Assembly (NCBI GenBank): GCA_016840965.1
Contig: JAEORI010000235.1
Span: 1-5,445 of the forward strand
Origin: Candidatus Thorarchaeota archaeon
GTDB taxonomy: Archaea; Asgardarchaeota; Thorarchaeia; Thorarchaeales; Thorarchaeaceae
Direction of reading: 5' to 3'
DNA length: 5,445 nucleotides
Shown here: piece by piece, positions 1 through 5,020 of the stretch
Position numbering within the stretch: the stretch's first letter is position 1
Layout: each line of letters opens with the position of its first letter
Made by a program: the position numbers and the translations under genes
The notes under the pieces: generated by a model
Told to the model about the DNA's origin: nothing
Database searches by the model: none
What the model saw: the letters and a program-made list of their open reading frames with translations, nothing else

Positions 1-59
1 AGTGCTTTCCTAGCTTTTTCTCGTACTTCTTGTTTTGTACCAATTTGATGGGACATCAT
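1..59 (-). CDS. Partial N-terminus of an unidentified protein (runs off left edge)
   Basis: The minus strand opens with two adjacent ATG codons at 59-57 and 56-54 and then stays open to the window edge. It reads MMSHQIGTKQEVREKARKA followed by an incomplete codon. The charged, helix-like KQEVREKARKA stretch looks like real coding sequence. The start lies 63 nt past the stop of the M50 protease gene on the same strand. No good Shine-Dalgarno site precedes it, but an A-rich TATA-like element (minus strand, about 97-90) would put a start of transcription only a few bases upstream, giving a nearly leaderless mRNA. Archaeal 5-formyltetrahydrofolate cyclo-ligase-like proteins begin with a similar KEEIRE-type helix, so that family is one guess. 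Twenty residues are too few to assign a function. Confidence 0.35.
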   Translation of the reverse strand, partial: MMSHQIGTKQEVREKARKA

Positions 60-110
60 CTTTCATCAGAAGAACATCCGTTCGGCCCCTTTTTAGGTCC
101 CACAGAACCG

Positions 111-115
111 AAAAA
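111..115 (-). terminator. Possible oligo-T terminator after the M50 protease gene
   Basis: The minus-strand transcript reads CTTTTTC about 8-12 nt after the M50 protease stop codon. Archaeal RNA polymerase can terminate at short U-tracts without a hairpin. A single run of five is weak evidence, and transcription could continue into the partial gene at the left edge. Confidence 0.25.
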
Positions 116-122
116 GAACGAT

Positions 123-1292
123 CTAGAATAGTCCTTTACCCATAATGAAACTCAAAACAATGCTCAATAGGACTATTCCAAGTGCAGCGATTCGTAAAGG
201 CCACATGATGTACTTGATTTTCTTCTCATCTTTAATGACGAGGCTTAGACCATTGGAGAGCAACTTATCACCATCGAAGACAGGGATTGGTAATAGATTG
301 AAGAGCGCAATTGATAACAGGATTAAGTAGCACCAGAATACGATTTGTTGAAGGTGAAATACAAACATGGGCGTTAGAATAAGATCCCAGCCAGGTCTGG
401 GTTCCCAATAATCTGATCCATATATTCCGATATATCCTCTACTCGTATTTTGTTCACTTGCAGCTAGTATGATTGTTATACTGCTTCCATTTAGTTTGTG
501 TATGGTAAGCTGAGAGCCAGCAGGAGCATCATTCATGAATGTTCCGACAGCTGTCCAATTTGCAATCTCTGTATTGTTGAGTCCAATGATGACATCACCA
601 ATTTCAATTGCAGCTGCAGCTGGGCTTCCAGACTGTATATCGTAAATGTAGGCACCACTTGGCGGATAGTATCCAATTGACATCAAAGGATAGAAGTTTG
701 CAAGTATTATTAGAAACACAAAACCCCACGCAAAGTTAGAGAATGAACCAGCAGCCAACATCCTCATGCGCGATTGAGGTGTTGCATTGTTTTCAAATTG
801 GTCCTCATCGGGTTCAACAAAACCACCAAACAATACTAGAAAAGCCAGAAGACCAGAACTCTTGATTGCAATATCATCTTTCGAAGCTGCTAGGCCATGA
901 GCAAACTCATGTGTTAGCAATGTGACAGCCAGACCAATCAACATATAGACCAACGGAAGACCAGTGATCGTAACACCTGGAATTATGGGTACGACACCGC
1001 CTGCATCTGCAGGTTGAACAAAGAACTTGATTAGGTTATCACCAAACATCCAGAAACTGAAGATCATTCCGCCAAAGCCCACAACAATCCCAATATTGAA
1101 GAAGATACGAGGAAATTTCTTGCCCATCCTTGTAAGGAAAGCATTCAATCGCTCTGTTCGCCACATGATAAAGAAGGGAAATCCAGCATCAATTCCCCGT
1201 TCACTTAGTTTTTCAACACCTATTGCTTGAGCAATGAAATATATCACAAGCCAGATGAAACCTATGATTCCAAATACTGTCAATGGATCCAT
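123..1292 (-). CDS. Site-2 protease family (peptidase M50) zinc metalloprotease with PDZ domain
   Basis: This is a 389-residue intramembrane metalloprotease that would cleave membrane-anchored substrates within the lipid bilayer. The zinc and catalytic motif HEFAH is at residues 128-132 (ligands H128 and H132, catalytic E129). The third ligand lies in the NLLPIPVFDG motif at 332-341 (D340). Between the two sit AAGSFSNF (180-187), which matches the family's small-residue/Asn element, and a PDZ-like domain at about 205-295 that would gate substrates. Hydrophobic segments lie near 5-24, 63-90, 112-135, 145-160, 183-205, 305-332 and 366-385. The segment around 37-58 (FPFFIMWRTERLN) is typical of archaeal members. 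The length is normal and all catalytic residues are present. ATG at 1292 is preceded by a GAGG 11 nt upstream, a slightly distant ribosome-binding site. The gene is divergent from the ribosomal cluster. The family is clear; the substrate cannot be inferred. Confidence 0.93.
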   Translation of the reverse strand: MDPLTVFGIIGFIWLVIYFIAQAIGVEKLSERGIDAGFPFFIMWRTERLNAFLTRMGKKFPRIFFNIGIVVGFGGMIFSFWMFGDNLIKFFVQPADAGGVVPIIPGVTITGLPLVYMLIGLAVTLLTHEFAHGLAASKDDIAIKSSGLLAFLVLFGGFVEPDEDQFENNATPQSRMRMLAAGSFSNFAWGFVFLIILANFYPLMSIGYYPPSGAYIYDIQSGSPAAAAIEIGDVIIGLNNTEIANWTAVGTFMNDAPAGSQLTIHKLNGSSITIILAASEQNTSRGYIGIYGSDYWEPRPGWDLILTPMFVFHLQQIVFWCYLILLSIALFNLLPIPVFDGDKLLSNGLSLVIKDEKKIKYIMWPLRIAALGIVLLSIVLSFIMGKGLF

Positions 1293-1336
1293 TAATTCTC
1301 AGTCCTCTGGATTAGAGCCGGCATTGATGAATATGT

Positions 1337-1344
1337 GTTATAAT
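1337..1344 (-). promoter_or_regulatory. TATA-like element for the M50 protease gene
   Basis: On the minus strand this reads ATTATAAC in an AT-rich patch, centred about 49 nt before the protease ATG. Transcription starting about 26 nt downstream would leave a short leader of roughly 20-25 nt that still contains the GAGG at 1307-1304. The match and spacing are reasonable, but no clear BRE is seen. Confidence 0.25.
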
Positions 1345-1415
1345 CATTATGTACGCGGTATATTCCTTGAGTTCATGTCCATGCCTGTGTGTTGGTGCGG
1401 TCCAACCAAAATCCT

Positions 1416-1422
1416 CATAAAG
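1416..1422 (+). promoter_or_regulatory. Weak TATA-like element upstream of rps6e
   Basis: CATAAAG is preceded by an A-rich AACCAAAAT stretch that could act as a BRE. It would place the rps6e transcription start near 1445, giving a leader of about 48 nt. The box departs from the TTTATA consensus, so this is only a candidate. It is the best-placed one in the 200-nt divergent gap at 1293-1492. The rest of that gap shows no RNA gene or open frame that I can support. Confidence 0.25.
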
Positions 1423-1478
1423 TGAGCTAAGTTGGCATCCCCTGGTGTCTTTTGAGACCCGTTACCACTAACTCAGGC

Positions 1479-1483
1479 AGGAG
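1479..1483 (+). promoter_or_regulatory. Shine-Dalgarno site that supports the TTG start of rps6e
   Basis: AGGAG lies 9 nt before the TTG at 1493. This supports the non-ATG start that yields the expected MPFKLVISDP N-terminus of S6e. Confidence 0.7.
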
Positions 1484-1492
1484 AATTAATAA

Positions 1493-1876
1493 TTGCCATT
1501 CAAACTTGTAATATCAGATCCAGAAACTGGAAAAGCCATCCAATATGAATTAGATGATGCAAAGACAAATGCTCTTATGGGAAGGACCGTTGGCGAGATT
1601 GTAGAGGGAGATGTTCTGGGACTTCCCGGATACAAGTTGAAAATAACAGGTGGAAGCGATTCCTCAGGATTCCCAATTCGGCCTGATGTCCATGGTAGTG
1701 GTAAGAAACGTGTTTTAATACATGGTTCTCCAGGTTTCCAACCAAAGAGAGAAGGAATTGCCAAAAGAAAGACTGTCCGCGGCAGAGAACTAAGTTCGGA
1801 CATATCTCAAGTAAACATGAGGGTCGAAGAGAAAGGCGGTACACCACTGGAAGAACTCGTCATGAAGCCTGTATAG
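1493..1876 (+). CDS. rps6e: Small ribosomal subunit protein eS6 (S6e)
   Basis: This 127-residue protein is a structural component of the 30S subunit. It matches archaeal S6e along its length. The N-terminus is MPFKLVISDPETGKAIQYEL; the central part is GRTVGEIVEGDVLGLPGYKLKITGGSDSSGFPIRPDV (about 30-66). It is followed by the basic stretch GSGKKRVLIHGSPGFQPKREGIAKRKTVRGRELSSDISQVNMRV (about 68-111), the family's most conserved part. Archaeal S6e lacks the long phosphorylated C-terminal tail of eukaryotic S6, and this one does too. The start codon is TTG, supported by an AGGAG 9 nt upstream and by the normal family N-terminus. It is the first gene of the plus-strand cluster, 112 nt ahead of aif2 gamma, an order seen in many archaea. 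Confidence 0.96.
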   Translation: MPFKLVISDPETGKAIQYELDDAKTNALMGRTVGEIVEGDVLGLPGYKLKITGGSDSSGFPIRPDVHGSGKKRVLIHGSPGFQPKREGIAKRKTVRGRELSSDISQVNMRVEEKGGTPLEELVMKPV

Positions 1877-1916
1877 AAGACTTCTTCAATTAACACTATC
1901 CTATCCTGAATTCGAA

Positions 1917-1933
1917 CCATATACTTCATATGG
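1917..1933 (+). repeat. Short inverted repeat in the rps6e-aif2 gamma gap
   Basis: CCATAT (1917-1922) and ATATGG (1928-1933) form a perfect 6-bp inverted repeat around a 5-nt spacer. It lies 55 nt before the aIF2 gamma start. It could be a small hairpin or a protein-binding palindrome. It is AT-rich and short enough to be chance. Confidence 0.3.
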
Positions 1934-1973
1934 GCAACGGAAAGACTGAAATTAACGCCTGAAAGGACTGGCT

Positions 1974-1981
1974 GGAAGTGA
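1974..1981 (+). promoter_or_regulatory. Shine-Dalgarno site deciding the aIF2 gamma start
   Basis: GGAAGTGA matches the archaeal consensus GGAGGTGA with one mismatch. It is 7 nt from the GTG at 1989 but only 4 nt from the in-frame TTG at 1986, so GTG at 1989 is the better start. Confidence 0.6.
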
Positions 1982-1988
1982 AGATTTG

Positions 1989-3230
1989 GTGACCAGGAAA
2001 TACGATAAACAATCAGAGATTAGCATTGGTACTTTAGGTCATGTTGACCATGGCAAAACGACACTTGTTTCGTACCTGACAGGAGAATGGACGGATCGTC
2101 ATTCTGATGAAATAAGACGTGGCATTTCAATTAGACTTGGCTATGCGGCAACTATCCTGATGAAGTGTAAGAGCTGCCCTGAACCTGACGCTTACACCAC
2201 TTCACATCTGGCCAAAGATGGAAAATGCAGTAAATGTGGAGGCGAACTAGAAACCTTAAGGGAGATATCGTTCGTTGATAGTCCTGGTCACGAGTCTCTC
2301 ATGGCGACTTGCCTCAGTGGAGCCAGTTTGATGGATGGGGCTATTCTTGTAATCGCGGCCAATGAACCATGTCCGATGCCGCAGACCTCTGAACATCTTC
2401 ATGCACTCGAGATTGTTGGGGTAAAAAACATAATTATAGTACAGAACAAAATAGAGCTTGTTTCAAAGGAGCAGGCTAAGAAACACTTTAGGCAAATCAA
2501 GGAGTTTGTGAAGGGAACGACCGCGGAAAACGCTCCTATAGTGCCTGTTTCAGCGATCTTCGGAGCGAACACAGACTTGCTTATTCAGATGATTGAGAAA
2601 GTTATTCCAACTCCAAAACGTGATGGGGAAGCTCCACCCAAGATGTTTGTTGCGCGTTCATTTGATATAAATAAACCCGGAACATTACCAATGAATATGC
2701 ATGGTGGTGTTGTTGGAGGTTCAATTGTGCAGGGAAAATTAAGTGTCGGCGATGAGATTGAAATTACTCCAGGAGCCAAGGGTGAAAAAGGATTTGCCCC
2801 AATAAAGGCAAAAGTTGTAAGCCTTCTCTCTGGGAGTGGAAATTCACTTCAGGAAGCATATCCTGGAGGTTTGATTGGTGTAGGGACTGGCTTGGATCCA
2901 GCCTCTACACGGGCTGATAGATTAGTTGGAAATGTGGTTGGAAAAGTCGGAAAGATGCCAAAGATCTATGAAAAACTCATGTTGAAACCAATTCTCATGC
3001 AGAGAGTAGTTGGTATTGAGTCAAAGAAGGAGGTAGAGAATCTCAAACTGAACGAGCCAATGATGTTAGTGGTTGGAACTGCACCCACAGTGGGTGTAAT
3101 AACTCGACTACATGGTGATGAGATTGAGTTGACTCTAAAACGACCCGTTGCTGCTGAAAAAGGGCAAAGAATTGCTATTGGTCGCAGGGTTGAAAATAAA
3201 TGGCGATTAATCGGTTATGCTGAGATTTAA
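1989..3230 (+). CDS. eif2g: Translation initiation factor aIF2 subunit gamma (GTPase)
   Basis: This is the 413-residue GTP-binding core subunit of aIF2, which carries Met-tRNAi to the small subunit. Counting from the GTG, the P-loop GHVDHGKT is at 17-24. Switch 1 is RRGISIRLGYA at 43-53, with Ser47 where Thr is usual. A zinc knuckle (C60, C63, C80, C83) follows, then DSPGH at 97-101, NKIE at 153-156 and SA at 188-189. Beta-barrel domain II spans about 210-320 (SFDINKPGT, GGVVGGSIVQGKL, YPGGLIGVGT). Domain III spans about 325-413 and ends in RWRLIGYAEI-type sequence (here NKWRLIGYAEI). The length is normal. GTG at 1989 is preferred over TTG at 1986 because of Shine-Dalgarno spacing; the choice changes the protein by one residue. 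The gene sits between rps6e and the PIN gene, 30 nt before the latter, as in many archaea. Confidence 0.97.
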   Translation: MTRKYDKQSEISIGTLGHVDHGKTTLVSYLTGEWTDRHSDEIRRGISIRLGYAATILMKCKSCPEPDAYTTSHLAKDGKCSKCGGELETLREISFVDSPGHESLMATCLSGASLMDGAILVIAANEPCPMPQTSEHLHALEIVGVKNIIIVQNKIELVSKEQAKKHFRQIKEFVKGTTAENAPIVPVSAIFGANTDLLIQMIEKVIPTPKRDGEAPPKMFVARSFDINKPGTLPMNMHGGVVGGSIVQGKLSVGDEIEITPGAKGEKGFAPIKAKVVSLLSGSGNSLQEAYPGGLIGVGTGLDPASTRADRLVGNVVGKVGKMPKIYEKLMLKPILMQRVVGIESKKEVENLKLNEPMMLVVGTAPTVGVITRLHGDEIELTLKRPVAAEKGQRIAIGRRVENKWRLIGYAEI

Positions 3231-3260
3231 AGCGCAATCAGTCCTAGTATCGGTCACCAT

Positions 3261-3680
3261 ATGTTGGTGAAAGCCTTGCCTATTCCTGTGATATTAGATA
3301 CGAACTTTCTAACTGTACCATCTCAATTTGGAGTCGATGTGTTTTCTGAGGCTGAGAGATTACTTGAGCGAAGTATTGAGTTTGTCCTCTTGAGGTCTGT
3401 ACTTGAAGAAATTAAGTCAAAATTTGATAGAGCAGGAAAAACTGAGAGTAGATCATTCAAAATTGCATTAGATTTGGCTCAAAGATGTAGCATTGTTGAA
3501 ATTGACCAATCAATGAGGAACTCTATTGTCGATGATCAGCTACTGGACTATGCATCTTCAGTTAATGGAGTGCTGGCAACCAATGACAGAGAACTAAGAA
3601 AAAAAGCTACTATGAGGGGTATACCAGTTCTGATACTTCGCGGTAAGAAACATCTACAATTAATAGGTTCAATCTTTTGA
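3261..3680 (+). CDS. PIN-domain nuclease, Utp24/Fcf1-like (predicted pre-rRNA processing)
   Basis: This 139-residue single-domain PIN protein fits the archaeal family encoded next to aIF2 gamma and Rpo7, often annotated as 30S processome protein Utp24. The acidic, metal-binding positions of a PIN nuclease are visible: D13 in VILDTNFLTVP, E50 in SVLEEIKSK, D91 or D92 in IVDDQLLDYA, and D109 in LATNDRELRKKA. The phrase PSQFGVDVFSEAERLL (20-35) is diagnostic for this subgroup rather than for VapC toxins, and no antitoxin gene is adjacent. The predicted role is cleavage of precursor 16S rRNA; this comes from the eukaryotic homologue and the ribosomal context, not from the sequence itself. ATG at 3261 lacks a recognisable Shine-Dalgarno site. 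TTG 3264 and GTG 3267 follow in frame, so the start is uncertain by one or two codons. Confidence 0.88.
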   Translation: MLVKALPIPVILDTNFLTVPSQFGVDVFSEAERLLERSIEFVLLRSVLEEIKSKFDRAGKTESRSFKIALDLAQRCSIVEIDQSMRNSIVDDQLLDYASSVNGVLATNDRELRKKATMRGIPVLILRGKKHLQLIGSIF

Positions 3681-3704
3681 GACCGTGTCACAACGTTTTT
3701 ATGG

Positions 3705-3712
3705 TTTATAAA
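3705..3712 (+). promoter_or_regulatory. Archaeal TATA box for rpo7-spt4
   Basis: TTTATAAA is a near-ideal archaeal TATA box, 25 nt past the PIN gene stop. Transcription would begin around 3732-3738 and give a leader of about 75 nt before the rpo7 start. This suggests that the polymerase-subunit genes have their own promoter inside the larger cluster. Confidence 0.65.
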
Positions 3713-3738
3713 GCGAATCAGCGCTGAGCCGTCGGGTC

Positions 3739-3765
3739 CAGACTTTGAGATGTTTCTCAAGTCTG
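3739..3765 (+). promoter_or_regulatory. Stem-loop at the 5' end of the rpo7 leader
   Basis: CAGACTT (3739-3745) pairs with AAGTCTG (3759-3765), and GAGA (3747-3750) pairs with TCTC (3755-3758). Together they form an 11-bp stem with one bulged U (3746) and a UGUU tetraloop. Given the TATA box at 3705-3712, the hairpin would sit at or within a few bases of the mRNA 5' end. It is not followed by a U-tract, so an mRNA-stability or regulatory role is likelier than termination. Confidence 0.5.
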
Positions 3766-3782
3766 ATTGTTCTGATAAGAAT

Positions 3783-3803
3783 CGTCCTGCTAGGCAAGGA
3801 GCG
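3783..3803 (+). promoter_or_regulatory. Possible hairpin masking the rpo7 ribosome-binding site
   Basis: The Shine-Dalgarno AAGGAG is at 3796-3801, 9 nt before the TTG start at 3811. Its AGGA (3797-3800) can pair with TCCT (3785-3788). The stem extends by two pairs (C3783-G3803, G3784-C3802) if G3801 is bulged. The Shine-Dalgarno site itself is well supported; the masking hairpin is a hand-derived prediction with an 8-nt loop. Confidence 0.4.
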
Positions 3804-3810
3804 TCAATAG

Positions 3811-4389
3811 TTGTACAGCATAGTGACAGTAAAAGATGTGGTACGCATTCCACCAACACAGTTTGGTTCTCCAATGGAAGACGCGGCCATGCTTCATCTA
3901 AGGAAGCAGCACGAAAATGTCCTCGATCGAGATGTAGGTTTGATGATTGCAGTCATCGACATTGATGAAATTGGACAAGGGCGTCTTATGCCAGGTGATG
4001 GTGCAACATACCATTCTGTGACCTATCGAGTGCTTGTGTTCAAACCTCTCCGACACGAACTGGTAGAAGGTAATGTAGTGGAGCTGATGGACTTTGGAGC
4101 GTTCATCAGAATGGGGCCACTAGACGGTCTCTGTCATGTAAGTCAAATCTGTGATGATTTCATCACACAAGACTCAAAGGGCAATGCTCTTCTGGGCAAG
4201 GAAACTGGTAGGACTCTAGCGGAAGGAGACATGGTAAGAGCAAGAGTCACTTCAATAAGCTTTGAGTCAGGAAACAAGTCTGGGAAACTTGGTCTAACAA
4301 TGAGGCAACCATTTCTTGGCAAGATTGGTCCAGACCGTTCATGGGTAGAAGAAGATGTTAGAGCTGCTCGTGGAGAGAAGAAGAAGTAA
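3811..4389 (+). CDS. rpoE1: DNA-directed RNA polymerase subunit Rpo7 (RpoE')
   Basis: This 192-residue protein is the archaeal counterpart of eukaryotic Rpb7. It pairs with Rpo4 to form the polymerase stalk, which binds nascent RNA and helps open the promoter. The N-terminal tip domain (about 1-80) has the hallmark VKDVVRIPPTQFG (7-19) and PGDGATYHSVTYRVLVFKP (61-79). An S1/OB RNA-binding domain follows (about 82-166), with VVELMDFGAFIRMGPLDGLCHVSQI (89-113) and KLGLTMRQPFLGK (159-171). The C-terminal ~20 residues form a charged tail ending in EKKK that extends past the S1 core. The start is TTG at 3811, supported by an AAGGAG 9 nt upstream and by the family's usual short N-terminus. It is 17 nt from spt4, so the two are almost certainly cotranscribed. 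Confidence 0.97.
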   Translation: MYSIVTVKDVVRIPPTQFGSPMEDAAMLHLRKQHENVLDRDVGLMIAVIDIDEIGQGRLMPGDGATYHSVTYRVLVFKPLRHELVEGNVVELMDFGAFIRMGPLDGLCHVSQICDDFITQDSKGNALLGKETGRTLAEGDMVRARVTSISFESGNKSGKLGLTMRQPFLGKIGPDRSWVEEDVRAARGEKKK

Positions 4390-4406
4390 TCAGAGAGGAA
4401 ACAGCA

Positions 4407-4619
4407 ATGACTAAAATGAAGGCATGCAAAGCTTGTCACTACCTCACAGCTGAGAGTATGTGCCCTAATTGCAAAGGAACCAATCTTTCATCTTCATATA
4501 CAGGAATTGTGGTAATTCTTCCAGGTCGCAGCAAGCGTGAAGACCCTCGACTGAGTTCTTATGTTGCCTCCAGACTCAACATAGACAGACCCGGGAAATA
4601 TGCACTAAAGGTACGTTAA
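4407..4619 (+). CDS. spt4: Transcription elongation factor Spt4 (RpoE'')
   Basis: This 70-residue zinc-binding protein pairs with Spt5 to clamp RNA polymerase and increase processivity. The four cysteines of the zinc ribbon are C7 and C10 (CKAC) and C19 and C22 (CPNC). The rest (about 29-70) forms the Spt5-binding sheet, with YTGIVVILPGRSKRE and the C-terminal PGKYALKVR, both typical of archaeal Spt4. ATG at 4407 has GAGG 8 nt upstream. A second ATG at 4416 (residue 4) is possible but has worse spacing. It follows rpo7 by 17 nt in the conserved order. Confidence 0.95.
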   Translation: MTKMKACKACHYLTAESMCPNCKGTNLSSSYTGIVVILPGRSKREDPRLSSYVASRLNIDRPGKYALKVR

Positions 4620-4625
4620 GGTTTC

Positions 4626-4654
4626 TTGTCAATGGTGAAAGCTTTATTAGACAA
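4626..4654 (+). promoter_or_regulatory. Possible stem-loop with overlapping TATA-like box upstream of rps24e
   Basis: TTGTCAAT (4626-4633) can pair with ATT and GACAA (4646-4648 and 4650-4654), giving 8 bp with one bulged A (4649) and a 12-nt loop. TTTATTA (4643-4649), preceded by GAAAGC, also resembles a BRE-TATA element. It would start transcription near 4671 and give rps24e-rps27ae its own leader of about 44 nt. Both readings are weak, and only one need be real. Confidence 0.25.
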
Positions 4655-4714
4655 CCCCAAGTCGATTGGCTGACCCACCCCTGAGGCGGTCTGACTTTCA
4701 GTAAGTGATGCAAA

Positions 4715-5020
4715 ATGAAAATCGAAATCCTAAGTGAACGGGAGAACAAACCTCTTGCAAGGAAGGAAGTCGACTTCAGGGTCGATCATGCTGGGGCAAA
4801 GACGCCAAGCAGAGCAGACATCCGTGCAAAGATTGTCGCACAGTTTAATGCAGACTCATCTTCAGTAATCATTAGGAAGCTGGACACCAAATTTGGTGTT
4901 GGTATAACTGAAGGAACTGCAAGAATCTATTCTAATCCAGACCAGATGAAACTAATCGAACTCAATCACATTGTTAAAAGGCATGAGCCAAAGAAAAAGC
5001 AAGAGGGAGAAGAAGAATAG
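4715..5020 (+). CDS. rps24e: Small ribosomal subunit protein eS24 (S24e)
   Basis: This 101-residue protein is a component of the 30S subunit. The match covers the whole archaeal S24e: MKIEILSERENKPLARKEVDF at the N-terminus, TPSRADIRAKIVAQFNADSSSVIIRKLDTKFG (about 30-61), and GITEGTARIYSNPDQMKLIE (63-82). The tail (about 88-101) is lysine-rich then glutamate-rich, which is common in this family. ATG at 4715 has a GTGAT 5 nt upstream that can pair with the 16S 3' end. Its stop codon directly abuts the rps27ae start, so the two are translationally coupled or at least cotranscribed. Confidence 0.96.
   Translation: MKIEILSERENKPLARKEVDFRVDHAGAKTPSRADIRAKIVAQFNADSSSVIIRKLDTKFGVGITEGTARIYSNPDQMKLIELNHIVKRHEPKKKQEGEEE

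Noticed and set aside
1391..1409. GTTGG/CCAAC and TTGGT/ACCAA hairpins in the divergent gap
   Set aside because: They are only 5 bp, mutually exclusive and without a clear position relative to a promoter, so likely chance.
1486..1847. Minus-strand open frames opposite rps6e
   Set aside because: They mirror a strongly conserved ribosomal protein gene and have low-complexity, non-homologous translations.
1875..1885. Palindrome AGAAG-A-CTTCT at the end of rps6e
   Set aside because: A 1-nt spacer cannot form an RNA hairpin, and the 5-bp arms are too short to stand out from chance.
1905..1920. tRNA T-arm-like GGTTCGAATTC on the minus strand
   Set aside because: The flanking bases do not form a T stem, and no acceptor, D or anticodon arms are found around it.
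2445..2456. NKIE instead of NKxD in the G4 motif of aIF2 gamma (residues 153-156)
   Set aside because: As far as I recall, Glu at this position also occurs in other archaeal aIF2 gamma proteins such as those of Thermococcales, so it is a known variant and not a defect.
3261..3680. PIN protein as a VapC toxin
   Set aside because: There is no antitoxin gene beside it, and the sequence and position between aif2 gamma and rpo7 match the housekeeping Utp24/Fcf1-like family.
1448..3684. A 12-bp exact direct repeat, TCTTTTGAGACC, at 1448-1459 (before rps6e) and 3673-3684 (before rpo7)
   Set aside because: About one 12-mer repeat is expected by chance in a window of this size, and the second copy overlaps the end of the PIN coding sequence, so a shared regulatory site is not supported.
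3750..3965. Open frame overlapping the rpo7 leader and 5' end in another frame
   Set aside because: It overlaps the clearly recognised Rpo7 coding sequence, has no protein-family look, and would begin inside the leader hairpin.
4630..4710. C/D box guide RNA between spt4 and rps24e
   Set aside because: The CTGA motifs resemble box D, but the only box C candidate (ATGGTGA) changes an adenine needed for the kink-turn, and the box spacing is irregular.
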